Assembly: GCA_022482815.1 (NCBI GenBank)
Contig: JAKVOM010000001.1
Location: forward strand, 434,001-498,000
Length of the DNA stretch: 64,000 bases
From: Acidaminococcus sp.
Lineage (GTDB): Bacteria; Bacillota; Negativicutes; Acidaminococcales; Acidaminococcaceae
Direction of reading: 5' to 3'
The notes below the pieces were generated by a model. That model was not told the DNA's origin. It did no database searches and saw only the letters and a list, made by a program, of their open reading frames with translations. Of this stretch, positions 50,090-58,515 are shown one piece after another (position 1 is the first letter of the stretch; each line of letters starts with the position of its first letter). The position numbers were made by a program, and so were the translations under genes.

Positions 50090-51977
50090 GGGGCTGTCGC
50101 AAGTGACCGATTTTTAATCCCTGAAATAACTTGCTAAAGGCCCCAAATTGCCTTACTTTTTAGTTGAATATGTTTTGAGATGAAAAAAGGGCGCACGAAA
50201 TTAAGCAACCCTAAGTTGCTTTTTTCGAGCGCTCTTTTTGTATCTTTTAGGCCTCTTTTTTCAGCGGATACAAGTGCAAATCCTCTTTGCCGTCTTGAAC
50301 TTTGTGATGGACCTTCAGGACATTCCGTGCCATGGCACATATTCCCACTGTTACCAGGGCATTTCCTTTGCCTCGGGTTTCTAATCTTCTGACGTTTAAT
50401 GAATCCTTGAGATCCGCAAAGGCTCCTTCTGCCTGTATACTGCGGTTCATCCTCAGTTCCTTACCATATTCGGAAGTAATGTTCTTCAGGGATTCTGCCC
50501 TCAGTGCAGCAAAATTCTTCGAGACCACTAATTTCTTGTTTCTTTTCTCCATGGGTGTCCTGCAATTGTTCCCATGGATGCACTGTTCCTTGTAGGGACA
50601 ACCGCTGCAGTCCTTACATTCGTAATATGTTTTCTCTGACACATATCCTGACCGGTTCTTTACCTGGGTTACTTTGCTGACTTTCAGCAGTCTCCTGCCT
50701 TTACAGATATACATGTCTTGATCAGGCAAATATGTCATGTTTTCTGCTTTGCCGATGTCGTTCTTATACTTTTTCCTCTTGCTTCTTTCATAATTGTTAG
50801 GCTTGATATATGAAGTATACTGATTCTTCTTCAGCCAGACCAAGTTCTCTTCGCTTTCATAGCCTGCATCGGCTACAATGTTTGCAAATTTCTGACCGAA
50901 GTGGGCTTCAAATCCTTCAAGAAAAGGAATGAGTGTCCGCATGTCTGTTGGATGTGCACTTACATCTGCAAACAAGGTAAAACCGGAATTGTTTGCATAT
51001 TGGACATTGTATCCCGGCTTTAAGGCGCCATTAAGCATGGCGTCTTCTTTCATCCTCATAAAGGTAGCATCCGGGTCTGTTTTGGCAAAGCTGTTCCGTT
51101 CCCCACAGATATGAAGCTGCTTCGTATACACCTTAAGCCGTTTGAGATAGTTAGCTAAAATCTCATAGTACTTCTGTAGGATGGTCTTTCTTTTCCCACA
51201 TCCGTGAACAAACTCGATTCCCTCAGCCCGCTTTATGACAAGCAGTTTTTTTAGGAGCTTCTTTAAATGACGGATGTGGAAAGTGTTTCCGTAACAGACC
51301 TTGATTCCGAAACGTTCCTCGATTTCGGGAACCAGTTGCTCCAGTTTCTCTATGAGTTTGTTCTGGCTGCCTAAGACTCTGTTTTTCCAAACAAATTTGT
51401 ATTTGTTTGCCACAGATTCAATTTTTGTCCCATCGATGAACAGGCTATCCAGCGTGATGAACCCGCGAGCCAGCAGCCATTTATCCATCTGAATCATGAG
51501 CTCCTTGATACATGGTTTTAGATGGAGGGAACAAAATCTTGCAATGGTTGCATTATCCGGAGCTTTTTTCCCATCTAAGAGGAACATGAAATGAGTGTCT
51601 CTTTTACAGGATTGCTCTATCTTACGCGAACCACGAATTCCTTCCATACATGCATAAATGACGATTTCCAGCAGCTGAATTGGTGACGTTAATTTATTCT
51701 CGACATGAGAATACGTGTCATACAATGCCTTTACATCCATCCCTTCTACCATGGCACGCACCAAGCGAACAGGATCGTCATTAGGGATTTGTACTTCAAA
51801 ATTTAGAGGAAGAAAAAGTTGATAAGAACTGCCAATTTTTGTATAATCCTTTTGTGTAGGTTTCTTTTTTGGCATATTTAAATTCTACACCAAGGCGCGG
51901 TCTCATTCAATGAGGCCGCGCCTTGCTTTTACCTTGTTTTTGATACAAAAGGGGCCGTCGCAAAATGCGACAGCCCC
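50090..51977 (-). mobile_element. IS1182-like insertion sequence, copy A
   Basis: The ends GGGGCTGTCGCA (50090-50101) and TGCGACAGCCCC (51966-51977) are perfect 12-bp inverted repeats, extended by the flanks AAAC and GTTT, so the target may have been palindromic. The single transposase gene is intact. Both internal flanks carry hairpins: a terminator past the transposase stop (about 50186-50240) and AAGGCGCGG/CCGCGCCTT with CTCATT/AATGAG (about 51893-51925) before its start, which would shield it from outside transcription. A second hairpin, GGGGCCGTCGCA/TGCGACAGCCCC, forms at the right end. Confidence 0.9.
50247..51875 (-). CDS. IS1182-family transposase, copy A
   Basis: This 542-residue DDE transposase has an N-terminal DUF772-like region (YQLFLPLNFEVQIPNDDPVRLVRAMVEGMD, IYACMEGIRGSRKIEQSC). 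The catalytic acidic residues are probably in LDSLFIDGTKIES (about residues 139-151), NIVADAGYESEENL (about 333) and a later Glu in SIQAEGAFADLKD (about 490). CKDCSGCPYKEQC is a zinc-like Cys cluster of the family. It differs from copy B at only a few residues (MPKKKPT against MQKNKPT at the start; IKELM against IKKLM). No SD is seen before its ATG, which suggests low translation. Confidence 0.93.
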   Translation of the reverse strand: MPKKKPTQKDYTKIGSSYQLFLPLNFEVQIPNDDPVRLVRAMVEGMDVKALYDTYSHVENKLTSPIQLLEIVIYACMEGIRGSRKIEQSCKRDTHFMFLLDGKKAPDNATIARFCSLHLKPCIKELMIQMDKWLLARGFITLDSLFIDGTKIESVANKYKFVWKNRVLGSQNKLIEKLEQLVPEIEERFGIKVCYGNTFHIRHLKKLLKKLLVIKRAEGIEFVHGCGKRKTILQKYYEILANYLKRLKVYTKQLHICGERNSFAKTDPDATFMRMKEDAMLNGALKPGYNVQYANNSGFTLFADVSAHPTDMRTLIPFLEGFEAHFGQKFANIVADAGYESEENLVWLKKNQYTSYIKPNNYERSKRKKYKNDIGKAENMTYLPDQDMYICKGRRLLKVSKVTQVKNRSGYVSEKTYYECKDCSGCPYKEQCIHGNNCRTPMEKRNKKLVVSKNFAALRAESLKNITSEYGKELRMNRSIQAEGAFADLKDSLNVRRLETRGKGNALVTVGICAMARNVLKVHHKVQDGKEDLHLYPLKKEA

Positions 51978-52342
51978 GTTTCACACTTTCCGCAGCTCGC
52001 CGTCCGCATCCCGCTCGTGGAAGAAAAATGACCTTTTATTAAACCAAACCGTCAGGTTTGGTATTCCCTTGGGACCTCCTTCCACGCAGTCGGAAGGAGG
52101 AGGCCATAAAATGGCGGAAGATAGTACCAATCCAATGCTAAATGCCATAAGCAAAAGACTAAAAGCGCTTTTTATTTTTCACAGCCTCTTTTTACATGTA
52201 CCTGCATGTGCCGTAAGCAGCAAATCTCAAATGTTTTACTGGAAACGAAAAAACAATTGCCAGCCGGCATCTTCCTCCAAGAATCCGCCAAGAAAGATAC
52301 ACGCACGATTGTACTATCCACTACACACTAACCACTATGTTT
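51978..52342. repeat. Mosaic repeat block (families A, B and C)
   Basis: CTCGCCGTCCGCATCCCGC and GTGGAAGAAAAATGACC (family A head) are followed by inverted family B hairpins AAACC/GGTTT and CCTCCTTCC/GGAAGGAGG (about 52040-52100). Then comes a family A tail (CTAAATGCCATAAGC to CACAGCC, about 52138-52190) and inverted family C (about 52285-52335). No gene is visible. The modules have evidently shuffled relative to other copies. Confidence 0.65.
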
Positions 52343-53386
52343 CTACTTTCCTACAACTTTCGGTACAAAGCGGAATTTCACGCCGCCGTGAAAGAGCGGC
52401 AGAAGGAACATTTCCTTAAAGGGAATGACACCCATGCGGTTTACGGACTCCACAGCGGGCAGATCGGTCAGGCAGATTTCCACTTCCCCGGCGTACCTTC
52501 CTGCCAGTTTATTATCCAGCGTCACGGAACCCGCTGTCAGCTGATGTTTGGAAAAAGGCTGAATGTCCGTATCCTTCCACTGCGCCCTGCTGTCAGCCGC
52601 GCGGATGACTTCTTCCGAAAGATCGGGCCGGCAGGTATAGACATGCGAAGCGAGTTTCTTATGAAGCGGCGTAATGCGGTCCGTCAGCATCGTCAGGTTC
52701 ACGACGCCATCCGTCGCGGCAAGCAGCTGCAGTTCACTTTCGCTCGGTCCATCGTCGCCTATATAAATGACATCCGTCCCCAAAAGCAAAAGATGATTCA
52801 GTGCCAATTTAAGAGACATGCGGCGGTTTAGTTCAAGTGTAGGCAGCCCGGCATGGAGCGGTCCGCGGCGCCCTGTAGCAGAAGGCACAAACGCCCCGAC
52901 CGTAAGACCATAGGCATGGAGCATTGCATTTTGGCTGGCAAAATAAGCCTCACTCACTCCCGTATGCGGACGAGGGTAAAAGTTATGCAGGGCTTCCATG
53001 CGGGAGAAATCCGCGCCGGCTTTCACAAGCTCTTCCAGCGTTTCTTCATCGATGGCAGACGCATTAAGCACCAGTGTACGATCTGCGTATTTCTGCTGCA
53101 AGGCAGCAATGTCCTGCAGCGTAAATCCGTCATCCAGGCGCAGGTGCGTGATACCCTCCGGAATTTCAGAACCCGGCACCATATCGCCGATGGTCTTCAT
53201 TCCCAATTTTTCTGCTTCTGCAAGGAGCGGCTGCACTTCCCGTGCGAATGCTTCCTTATCGGCTTCAGGCAAATGAAGTGATAGAAAAAGCCGCTTCACG
53301 CCCCGTGCTGCGGCGTCCCGCAGGCGCTGCAGACAAGTTTTCTGACTCATTCCCATTCCGGGATAAAGTGAAATCCCCTTTTCCAT
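52343..53386 (-). CDS. DUF871/MupG-like 6-phospho-N-acetylmuramidase
   Basis: This 347-residue TIM-barrel protein with a C-terminal cyclophilin-like domain matches the MupG family, which cleaves MurNAc-6-phosphate from muropeptide disaccharides in the cytoplasm. Typical pieces are GISLYPG at the start, RLFLSLHLPE, LHNFYPRPHTG, GDDGPSESEL and the C-terminal AGRYAGEVEICLTDLP. It lies 5 bp after murP and two genes after murQ, which strongly supports the role. The order murQ-murP-mupG gives uptake, intracellular cleavage and etherase steps. Confidence 0.9.
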   Translation of the reverse strand: MEKGISLYPGMGMSQKTCLQRLRDAAARGVKRLFLSLHLPEADKEAFAREVQPLLAEAEKLGMKTIGDMVPGSEIPEGITHLRLDDGFTLQDIAALQQKYADRTLVLNASAIDEETLEELVKAGADFSRMEALHNFYPRPHTGVSEAYFASQNAMLHAYGLTVGAFVPSATGRRGPLHAGLPTLELNRRMSLKLALNHLLLLGTDVIYIGDDGPSESELQLLAATDGVVNLTMLTDRITPLHKKLASHVYTCRPDLSEEVIRAADSRAQWKDTDIQPFSKHQLTAGSVTLDNKLAGRYAGEVEICLTDLPAVESVNRMGVIPFKEMFLLPLFHGGVKFRFVPKVVGK

Positions 53387-53391
53387 GCTAT

Positions 53392-54777
53392 CTATTCCTC
53401 CTTCGGGTCTTCAAACCCGAGTACCCACGTCGCAGCAAAACCGGCGACGTAGGATACGACAAGGCCTGCCAGATAGGCAAGCGGCTGCGTCGTACTGGCT
53501 GCAAGAGGCAGCCCGGAAATGCCAAGGGTCATCGCCCCGACAGCGCAGGCAGCCTGGACGGCTCCGCCAAACGCTCCGCCGATACAGGCCCCGATAAAGG
53601 GCCGCCCGAGCGGCAGCGTCACGCCATAAATCAAAGGTTCACCGACTCCCAAAAGGCCCACGGGCAGTGCCGAAGCGACGACCTTACGAACCTCGGGATT
53701 TTTTGTTTTCATATAGACAGCCGCCGCGGCTCCCACCTGGCCTCCGCCGGCCATAGCAAGAATCGGCAGCAGGATTGTAAATCCATACTGTGCAATGAGC
53801 TGAGCGTGAATCGGTGTCAGTCCCTGGTGTACGCCCATCATGACAAGCGGCAGGAAGGTACCGCCAAGAATGAACCCGGTGACGGCTCCGCCCCGGCTGA
53901 CTGCTTCTGTCGCAGCAAAGCCGATACTTTCGGCAATGAAACCGCCCAAGGGCTGCAGTACATAGAGGGCGGCCAGTGCCATAACCCCCATCACGACAAA
54001 AGGCGTGATAAATAAATCGAGAGATTCCGGCACCCAGCGGTGCAGCTTCTTTTCGAACTGAGCCCCCAAAAATGCTACGAGGAGGACTGCTACAATACCG
54101 CCGCGTCCCGGCTGCAAAGCCGCTCCATAGAGCGTAATCTGCGAGAGGGTCGGCAGACTGATGAGTGCCCCCAGCGCCCCGCCGAGGACGGGGGTACCGC
54201 CAAACACTTTGGCCGTATTCCAGCCCACAAAGAGGTTCAGGCCCCAGAAGACCGTGGAACCGGCGAGGGCAAGGAGCTTTACCGGTGCCAGTTCTCCCAG
54301 TGCCGGATTATATCGAACGAGGATATTTACAATACCCGACAGGAGACCACACCCGATGAATCCCGGAATGAGCGGCATAAAAATAGAAGCAATCTTACGC
54401 AGGAGGAGCTTGCCCGGCGTGGCATTTTTCTGGCGGATGGCGTTATGAAGCGCTGTGCCGTCTCCCACTTTTGCCTTTTTAGCTGCCTGGGCAGTGGTCT
54501 CCGCCGTATCAACTTCCTGCCTGTCATTCTGCGTTTCCATAAGCCTGGTAAAGCAGTCCGTCACCTGGGCTGCTTTGCCGGGACCCAGCACAATCTGGAG
54601 CTCGTCCCCGGCTTTATTGACACCGAGCACACCCTGCAGGGCTTTAAGCTTTGCAGCGTCATATGTTTCTTCCTTGAGGTGCAGGCGCAGGCGCGTCATG
54701 CAGTGGGTCACTTCTTCAATATTCTCTTTGGGACCCACTTCTTTCAAAATCTGCGCGGCCAGTTCTTCATTTGTCAT
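53392..54777 (-). CDS. murP: N-acetylmuramic acid-type PTS transporter EIIBC (MurP-like)
   Basis: The protein has 461 residues from the ATG at 54777 (GGGAG 8 nt upstream, within the end of murQ). The EIIB domain (about residues 1-80) has the phosphorylated Cys in THCMTRLRLHL. The EIIC membrane domain (about 120-450) contains ten or so hydrophobic helices, with GVHQGLTPIHAQLI and GLLGVGEPLIYGVTLPLGRPF. No EIIA domain is present, so a shared glucose-type EIIA must serve it. It overlaps murQ by 11 bp. The substrate is assigned from the murQ and mupG neighbours. Confidence 0.9.
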   Translation of the reverse strand: MTNEELAAQILKEVGPKENIEEVTHCMTRLRLHLKEETYDAAKLKALQGVLGVNKAGDELQIVLGPGKAAQVTDCFTRLMETQNDRQEVDTAETTAQAAKKAKVGDGTALHNAIRQKNATPGKLLLRKIASIFMPLIPGFIGCGLLSGIVNILVRYNPALGELAPVKLLALAGSTVFWGLNLFVGWNTAKVFGGTPVLGGALGALISLPTLSQITLYGAALQPGRGGIVAVLLVAFLGAQFEKKLHRWVPESLDLFITPFVVMGVMALAALYVLQPLGGFIAESIGFAATEAVSRGGAVTGFILGGTFLPLVMMGVHQGLTPIHAQLIAQYGFTILLPILAMAGGGQVGAAAAVYMKTKNPEVRKVVASALPVGLLGVGEPLIYGVTLPLGRPFIGACIGGAFGGAVQAACAVGAMTLGISGLPLAASTTQPLAYLAGLVVSYVAGFAATWVLGFEDPKEE

Positions 54778-55603
54778 GTTCTTTCTCCCACGTTTCCACA
54801 GCGGCACGGGCGCTGCCGTGACTCTCACGGAGGGCAGCTTCCGCTTCCTGCCGCGCCATTCCTGTGACGGTCATGACAATCTGTACGGCCCGTTCCTGCA
54901 GTTTTTCGTTCGTAGCTTTGACGTCAATCATCAGATTGCCGCGCACCTTGCCAAGACGGATCATAGCACCCGTTGTGAGCATGTTGAGAATCATCTTCGT
55001 CGCGGTGCCGGCTTTCATCCGCGTCGACCCGGTCACGATTTCCGGTCCGGGAAGCACGATGAGCATCAAGTCGGCATTTTCCGCAATGGCCGGCTGCTGC
55101 GTACAGGCAAGTCCGATGACAGTCGAGCCAAGTTTTTTGGCTTCCTCCATCCCGCCTCTGACGTAAGGCGTACGGCCCGAAGCCGTAATTCCTACCAGCA
55201 CATCTCTGGGTCCCAGATGGTGCGCTCTCACATCCTCGGCACCGCCTTCCGGACTGTCTTCCGCGCCTTCTTTGGCACGGAAAATGGCTTCGTAGCCGCC
55301 GGCAATGAGTCCCACAATGCGTTCGGGTTCCGTGCTGTAAGTGGGAGGGCATTCCACGGCGTCGAGAATGCCCAGGCGCCCCGACGTACCGCTTCCCATA
55401 TAAAACAAACGGCCGCCCTGGCGCAGATGATCCGCAATCAAATCCACGGCACGGGCAATGTCGGGAAGAATCTTTTCCACGGCGAGGGCCACTTTCTTAT
55501 CTTCATCGTTAATGATTCGCACAATCTCGAGCGCCGACTTCTTGTCGATGCCGCTGGAAGCGGGATTGCGTTGCTCCGTTGCAATCTTTTTCAAGTCGAT
55601 CAT
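54767..55603 (-). CDS. murQ: N-acetylmuramic acid 6-phosphate etherase MurQ
   Basis: MurQ removes the lactyl ether of MurNAc-6-phosphate, giving GlcNAc-6-phosphate. The 278-residue SIS-domain protein has TEQRNPASSGIDKKS near the N-terminus, FYMGSGTSGRLGILDAVECPPTYS and the signature GSTRMKAGTATKMILNMLTTGAMIRLGKV. Start ATG at 55603, with AAGGG about 11 nt upstream; a GTG at 55615 is the alternative. It is the first gene of the murQ-murP-mupG operon and divergent from nagA, which acts on its product. Confidence 0.95.
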   Translation of the reverse strand: MIDLKKIATEQRNPASSGIDKKSALEIVRIINDEDKKVALAVEKILPDIARAVDLIADHLRQGGRLFYMGSGTSGRLGILDAVECPPTYSTEPERIVGLIAGGYEAIFRAKEGAEDSPEGGAEDVRAHHLGPRDVLVGITASGRTPYVRGGMEEAKKLGSTVIGLACTQQPAIAENADLMLIVLPGPEIVTGSTRMKAGTATKMILNMLTTGAMIRLGKVRGNLMIDVKATNEKLQERAVQIVMTVTGMARQEAEAALRESHGSARAAVETWEKEHDK

Positions 55604-55625
55604 AGGCTGATACACCCTTCAAGCG

Positions 55626-55690
55626 TTATAATGATAGTGCCGTAACAAACAGTGCACTTTTTATAGTGCATTGTTTTTATTGCACTCATT
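55626..55690. promoter_or_regulatory. Shared operator region of murQ and nagA
   Basis: TGCACT (55653-55658) and AGTGCA (55665-55670) form a dyad with a 6-bp spacer. A further TGCACT follows at 55681-55686, exactly 28 bp after the first, and a plus-strand TATAAT lies near 55627. The array sits between two divergent genes of one pathway, so a common regulator, perhaps the nearby XRE protein, may bind it. Confidence 0.5.
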
Positions 55691-55725
55691 TCAAGAATTT
55701 CATTCCCCCATTAAGGAGGCACATA

Positions 55726-56871
55726 ATGAAAGCCATTTTTAACGGCAAACTCATTTTACCACAGGAAATCATTACGGGACAATCACTGCTCTTTGACAAT
55801 CGTATCCGCGCTATAGTGCCGGACAGTCAGCTGCCGGAAGGCACGGAATGCATCAATGCCAAAGGCGCCTACGTGTCCCCGGGATTCATCAATATCCATA
55901 TTCACGGCTGCGGCGGTGCCGATACAATGGACGCCACACGGGAGAGTCTCGCGACAATGTGCCGCTGTCTTCCTGCGAGCGGGGTGACGTCTTTCCTGCC
56001 GACGACGATGACACGTCCCTGGCCCCTCATTCAAAAGGCCCTGGACAATGTCCGTGCCGCCAGGGAAAACCCGCTTGCCGGTGCCCGCGTCCTCGGAGCT
56101 TACCTGGAAGGGCCTTTCATTTCAAAAGACTTCCGGGGTTCCCAGAAGATCACTGATATCCAGGAAGCGGATACGACCAAACTTCAGCCCTATGCTGATA
56201 TCGTAAAAATTATCGTCATTGCGCCGGAATGCCTCAAGGATATGGACTTCATCAAAGCGTGCCGCAAAGCAGGTATCATCGTGTCGCTGGGTCACTCGGG
56301 GGCGACGTATGAAGAGGCCGCCGCTGCCGTCAAAGCCGGCGCCTCCCACATTACCCATACCTTTAATGCCATGAGTCCCCTGCACCATCGCCGGCCCGGC
56401 ATGGTCGGCGCCGCCCTGACGCTTCCCGTCATGACGGAAATCATCTCGGACGGGTTCCATGTCCACGCAGCCGCCCTGGCGCTCCTTGCCAGAGCCAAAG
56501 GGCCGGACAAAATCATCGTTATCACCGACTCCATGCGCGCTGCTATGCAGGGTGACGGCGTCAGTGAACTCGGCGGACAGACAGTTTACGTAAAAGATGG
56601 CCGCGCTCTCTTAAAGGATGGTACCATTGCTGCCAGCGTCGATGTCATGAATCACAGCCTGAAGCATTTTCTGGACGTTTCCGGATTCAGTCTGCCGGAA
56701 GTCATCCGCACGGCGACCGTCAATCCGGCGAAGGAACTGGGAATCTATGACCATTTGGGATCCCTCGAAAAAGGAAAACTGGCAGATATGACGATTTTTG
56801 ATGACAACTTTGATGTGAAAATGACATTTACAGGCGGAGAAATCGTCTATCAAAAAAACAGAAACGTCTAA
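55726..56871 (+). CDS. nagA: N-acetylglucosamine-6-phosphate deacetylase NagA
   Basis: This 381-residue amidohydrolase removes acetate from GlcNAc-6-phosphate, the MurQ product. Metal and catalytic motifs are INIHIHGCGGADTMD (about residues 55-69), YLEGPFIS (about 127), SLGHSGATYEEA, THTFNAMSPLHHR and the catalytic Asp in IITDSMRAAM (about 267-276). AAGGAGG lies just before the ATG at 55726, so I reject the longer frame starting at 55666. No nagB is in the window. Confidence 0.95.
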   Translation: MKAIFNGKLILPQEIITGQSLLFDNRIRAIVPDSQLPEGTECINAKGAYVSPGFINIHIHGCGGADTMDATRESLATMCRCLPASGVTSFLPTTMTRPWPLIQKALDNVRAARENPLAGARVLGAYLEGPFISKDFRGSQKITDIQEADTTKLQPYADIVKIIVIAPECLKDMDFIKACRKAGIIVSLGHSGATYEEAAAAVKAGASHITHTFNAMSPLHHRRPGMVGAALTLPVMTEIISDGFHVHAAALALLARAKGPDKIIVITDSMRAAMQGDGVSELGGQTVYVKDGRALLKDGTIAASVDVMNHSLKHFLDVSGFSLPEVIRTATVNPAKELGIYDHLGSLEKGKLADMTIFDDNFDVKMTFTGGEIVYQKNRNV

Positions 56872-57042
56872 AGAGTGAAATCTAACAGGTCGGGCAAAAA
56901 CACGAGCCATCATCCTCACATTTCAATAAAATTGTCTTTTAAATTCAAGATGGTAAAATAGAAGTATATGAGGGAATCAGCGGCGCGCAGAAATGCTGTA
57001 AGCCGGCTAACCTTTAGCACAGTTTGAAAGGAGTTGGCATCT

Positions 57043-57750
57043 ATGTCTGACCTGACCAGGGAAACGGGAAAACGCATCCACGATTTCCGGAAGAGTCGTG
57101 GTCTCAATCAAGAAGAATTAGCATCTCTCATCTTCAAAAGCAAGGCCACCCTATCAAAATATGAAAAAGGCGAAATTTCCATCGACCTTGATACCTTAAA
57201 GCAGCTGGCCCTGGCACTCCATGTCCGGATGGAACAGCTCCTTCCTCCCACGATTGAGGGATATGAAGAAATATCCCCTGCCAGAGTCCCGACTTTCTTT
57301 AAAGGATTAACACAGTTTTTCTCCTATATGTTTGACGGCAGGGACAATCACGTCCTCCGCTGCGTGTTCGACCTTCATGCCCTTTTAGCGCCCAATCGAC
57401 AACAAGTTGCTCTCTATATGAATTTTAAGGATAAGGATCATTACCAGAACGCAGAAAACATTTACTTCGGATATATAGAGCATTTTGATGTGCTTTCCAT
57501 CATAGAGCTTGTCAATCAGAATACACCGACCGAAAAAGCCAGTATCCAGATTCCTTCTCCCTTTATGGAAGCTGACACGCGCTGGGGCCTGTGGAACGGC
57601 GTTTCATCCCGGCCTTTCATGCCCGTTGCCGGCAAGATGCTTTTTTCCAAAAAATTACTGAAAGAAGATGCCGCCTTTTTAAAAAGTCTGCGCCTCACGA
57701 AAGAAGATATTCGCAGACTCAAGTATTACAATTTTTTCACTGTAGTGTAA
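57043..57750 (+). CDS. XRE-family transcriptional regulator
   Basis: The protein has 235 residues from the ATG at 57043, with AAAGGAG 9 nt upstream; an in-frame TTG at 57034 overlaps that region. The helix-turn-helix covers about residues 6-60 (IHDFRKSRGLNQEELASLIFKSKATLSKYEKGEISIDLDTLKQLALAL). The C-terminal 170 residues contain no domain I recognise. The gene follows nagA and may regulate the amino-sugar cluster, which has no MurR or NagR otherwise. Confidence 0.85.
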   Translation: MSDLTRETGKRIHDFRKSRGLNQEELASLIFKSKATLSKYEKGEISIDLDTLKQLALALHVRMEQLLPPTIEGYEEISPARVPTFFKGLTQFFSYMFDGRDNHVLRCVFDLHALLAPNRQQVALYMNFKDKDHYQNAENIYFGYIEHFDVLSIIELVNQNTPTEKASIQIPSPFMEADTRWGLWNGVSSRPFMPVAGKMLFSKKLLKEDAAFLKSLRLTKEDIRRLKYYNFFTVV

Positions 57751-57754
57751 AAAA

Positions 57755-57798
57755 TTGGCTGTGAAATAATACACAAGCATTATTTCACAGCCCCTTTT
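57755..57798 (+). terminator. Strong terminator after the XRE gene
   Basis: A perfect 14-bp stem, GGCTGTGAAATAAT/ATTATTTCACAGCC, with an 8-nt loop is followed by CCTTTT. Its GGGGCTGTGAAA-like arms resemble other terminators and repeat tails in this window. Confidence 0.85.
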
Positions 57799-58022
57799 CC
57801 ACTCTTCCCGCAGCCCGCCGTCCGCATCCCGCCCGTGGAAGAAAAATGACCAAGGCATTTTTCTTTGAACTTATAAAAATAAAACCTGAAACTTAGATCA
57901 ACTGCTAAATTTCAGGTTTTATATCATATTTCACTTGAATCAAAAGCTTTAACACACTGTCGCTGACGAGGCTATATGCCATAGGCCAAAAGCGCCTTTT
58001 TATTTTTTGGTTTTTCACAGCT
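57799..58022. repeat. Family A intergenic repeat (most complete copy)
   Basis: The modules in order are CCGCAGCCCGCCGTCCGC, GTGGAAGAAAAATGACC, a CCTGAAACTTAG/CTAAATTTCAGG hairpin (about 57888-57920), ACTTGAATCAAAAGC and a CCATAGGCCAAAAGCGCC tail ending in TTTTTCACAGC. It shares its order with 18253-18446 and its ends with 22330, 34365 and 51985. No gene is visible. Confidence 0.75.
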
Positions 58023-58049
58023 TCTTTTCATAGATTATTGAGCGCAAAC

Positions 58050-58086
58050 ATAGCCGCCATTTCTAATTCACAGAAATGGCGGCTAT
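58050..58086. terminator. Perfect hairpin after ridA
   Basis: ATAGCCGCCATTTCT and AGAAATGGCGGCTAT form a perfect 15-bp stem with a 7-nt loop, 15 bp beyond the ridA stop. The T run on the minus strand is weak (GTTTG), so it may terminate inefficiently or protect the 3' end. Confidence 0.65.
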
Positions 58087-58101
58087 TCGCATTAAACTTT
58101 C

Positions 58102-58473
58102 TTATTTGATCTCGGCGGTAGCTTCGATTTCGCACCGAACATTTTTAGGGAGAGTTTTCACAGCTACACAGCTGCGTGCTGGGTTCGATACAAAATATTT
58201 CGCATACACTTCGTTAAAAGCGGTGAAATCTGCCATATCGGCCAGGAAACACGTGGTTTTTATAACACGATCAAAGCCGCTTCCGCCGGCTTCAAGAACA
58301 GCCCCTACATTTTTGCAGCTCTGTTCTGCCTGCGCTTTAATGCCTTCCGGCACAAGGCCTGATTGGGGATCTGCCGGGAGCTGTCCGGAAGTCACAACAA
58401 GATTTCCACTGATCATACCCTGGCAATACGGACCGATAGCGCCAGGTGCTTTTTCCGTAACAATTTTTTTCAT
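58102..58473 (-). CDS. ridA: RidA family reactive enamine/imine deaminase
   Basis: This 123-residue YjgF/RidA protein hydrolyses 2-aminoacrylate and related enamines released by PLP lyases. Conserved pieces are KAPGAIGPYCQGM, VVTSGQLPADPQSG, VIKTTCFLADMADFTAFNEVY and PARSCVAVKTLPKNVRCEIEATA, including the catalytic Arg in PARSC. It lies 42 bp downstream of a PatB/MalY-type lyase, whose reaction produces just such an enamine, so the pairing makes sense. Confidence 0.95.
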   Translation of the reverse strand: MKKIVTEKAPGAIGPYCQGMISGNLVVTSGQLPADPQSGLVPEGIKAQAEQSCKNVGAVLEAGGSGFDRVIKTTCFLADMADFTAFNEVYAKYFVSNPARSCVAVKTLPKNVRCEIEATAEIK

Positions 58474-58515
58474 AAATGTGCACTCCTCTTTATGCTGTAG
58501 TTCCAGATTATTTTC

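Noticed and set aside
55666-55725. Upstream extension of nagA
   Set aside because: The extension covers the promoter/operator region and precedes the AAGGAGG site, so translation begins at 55726.
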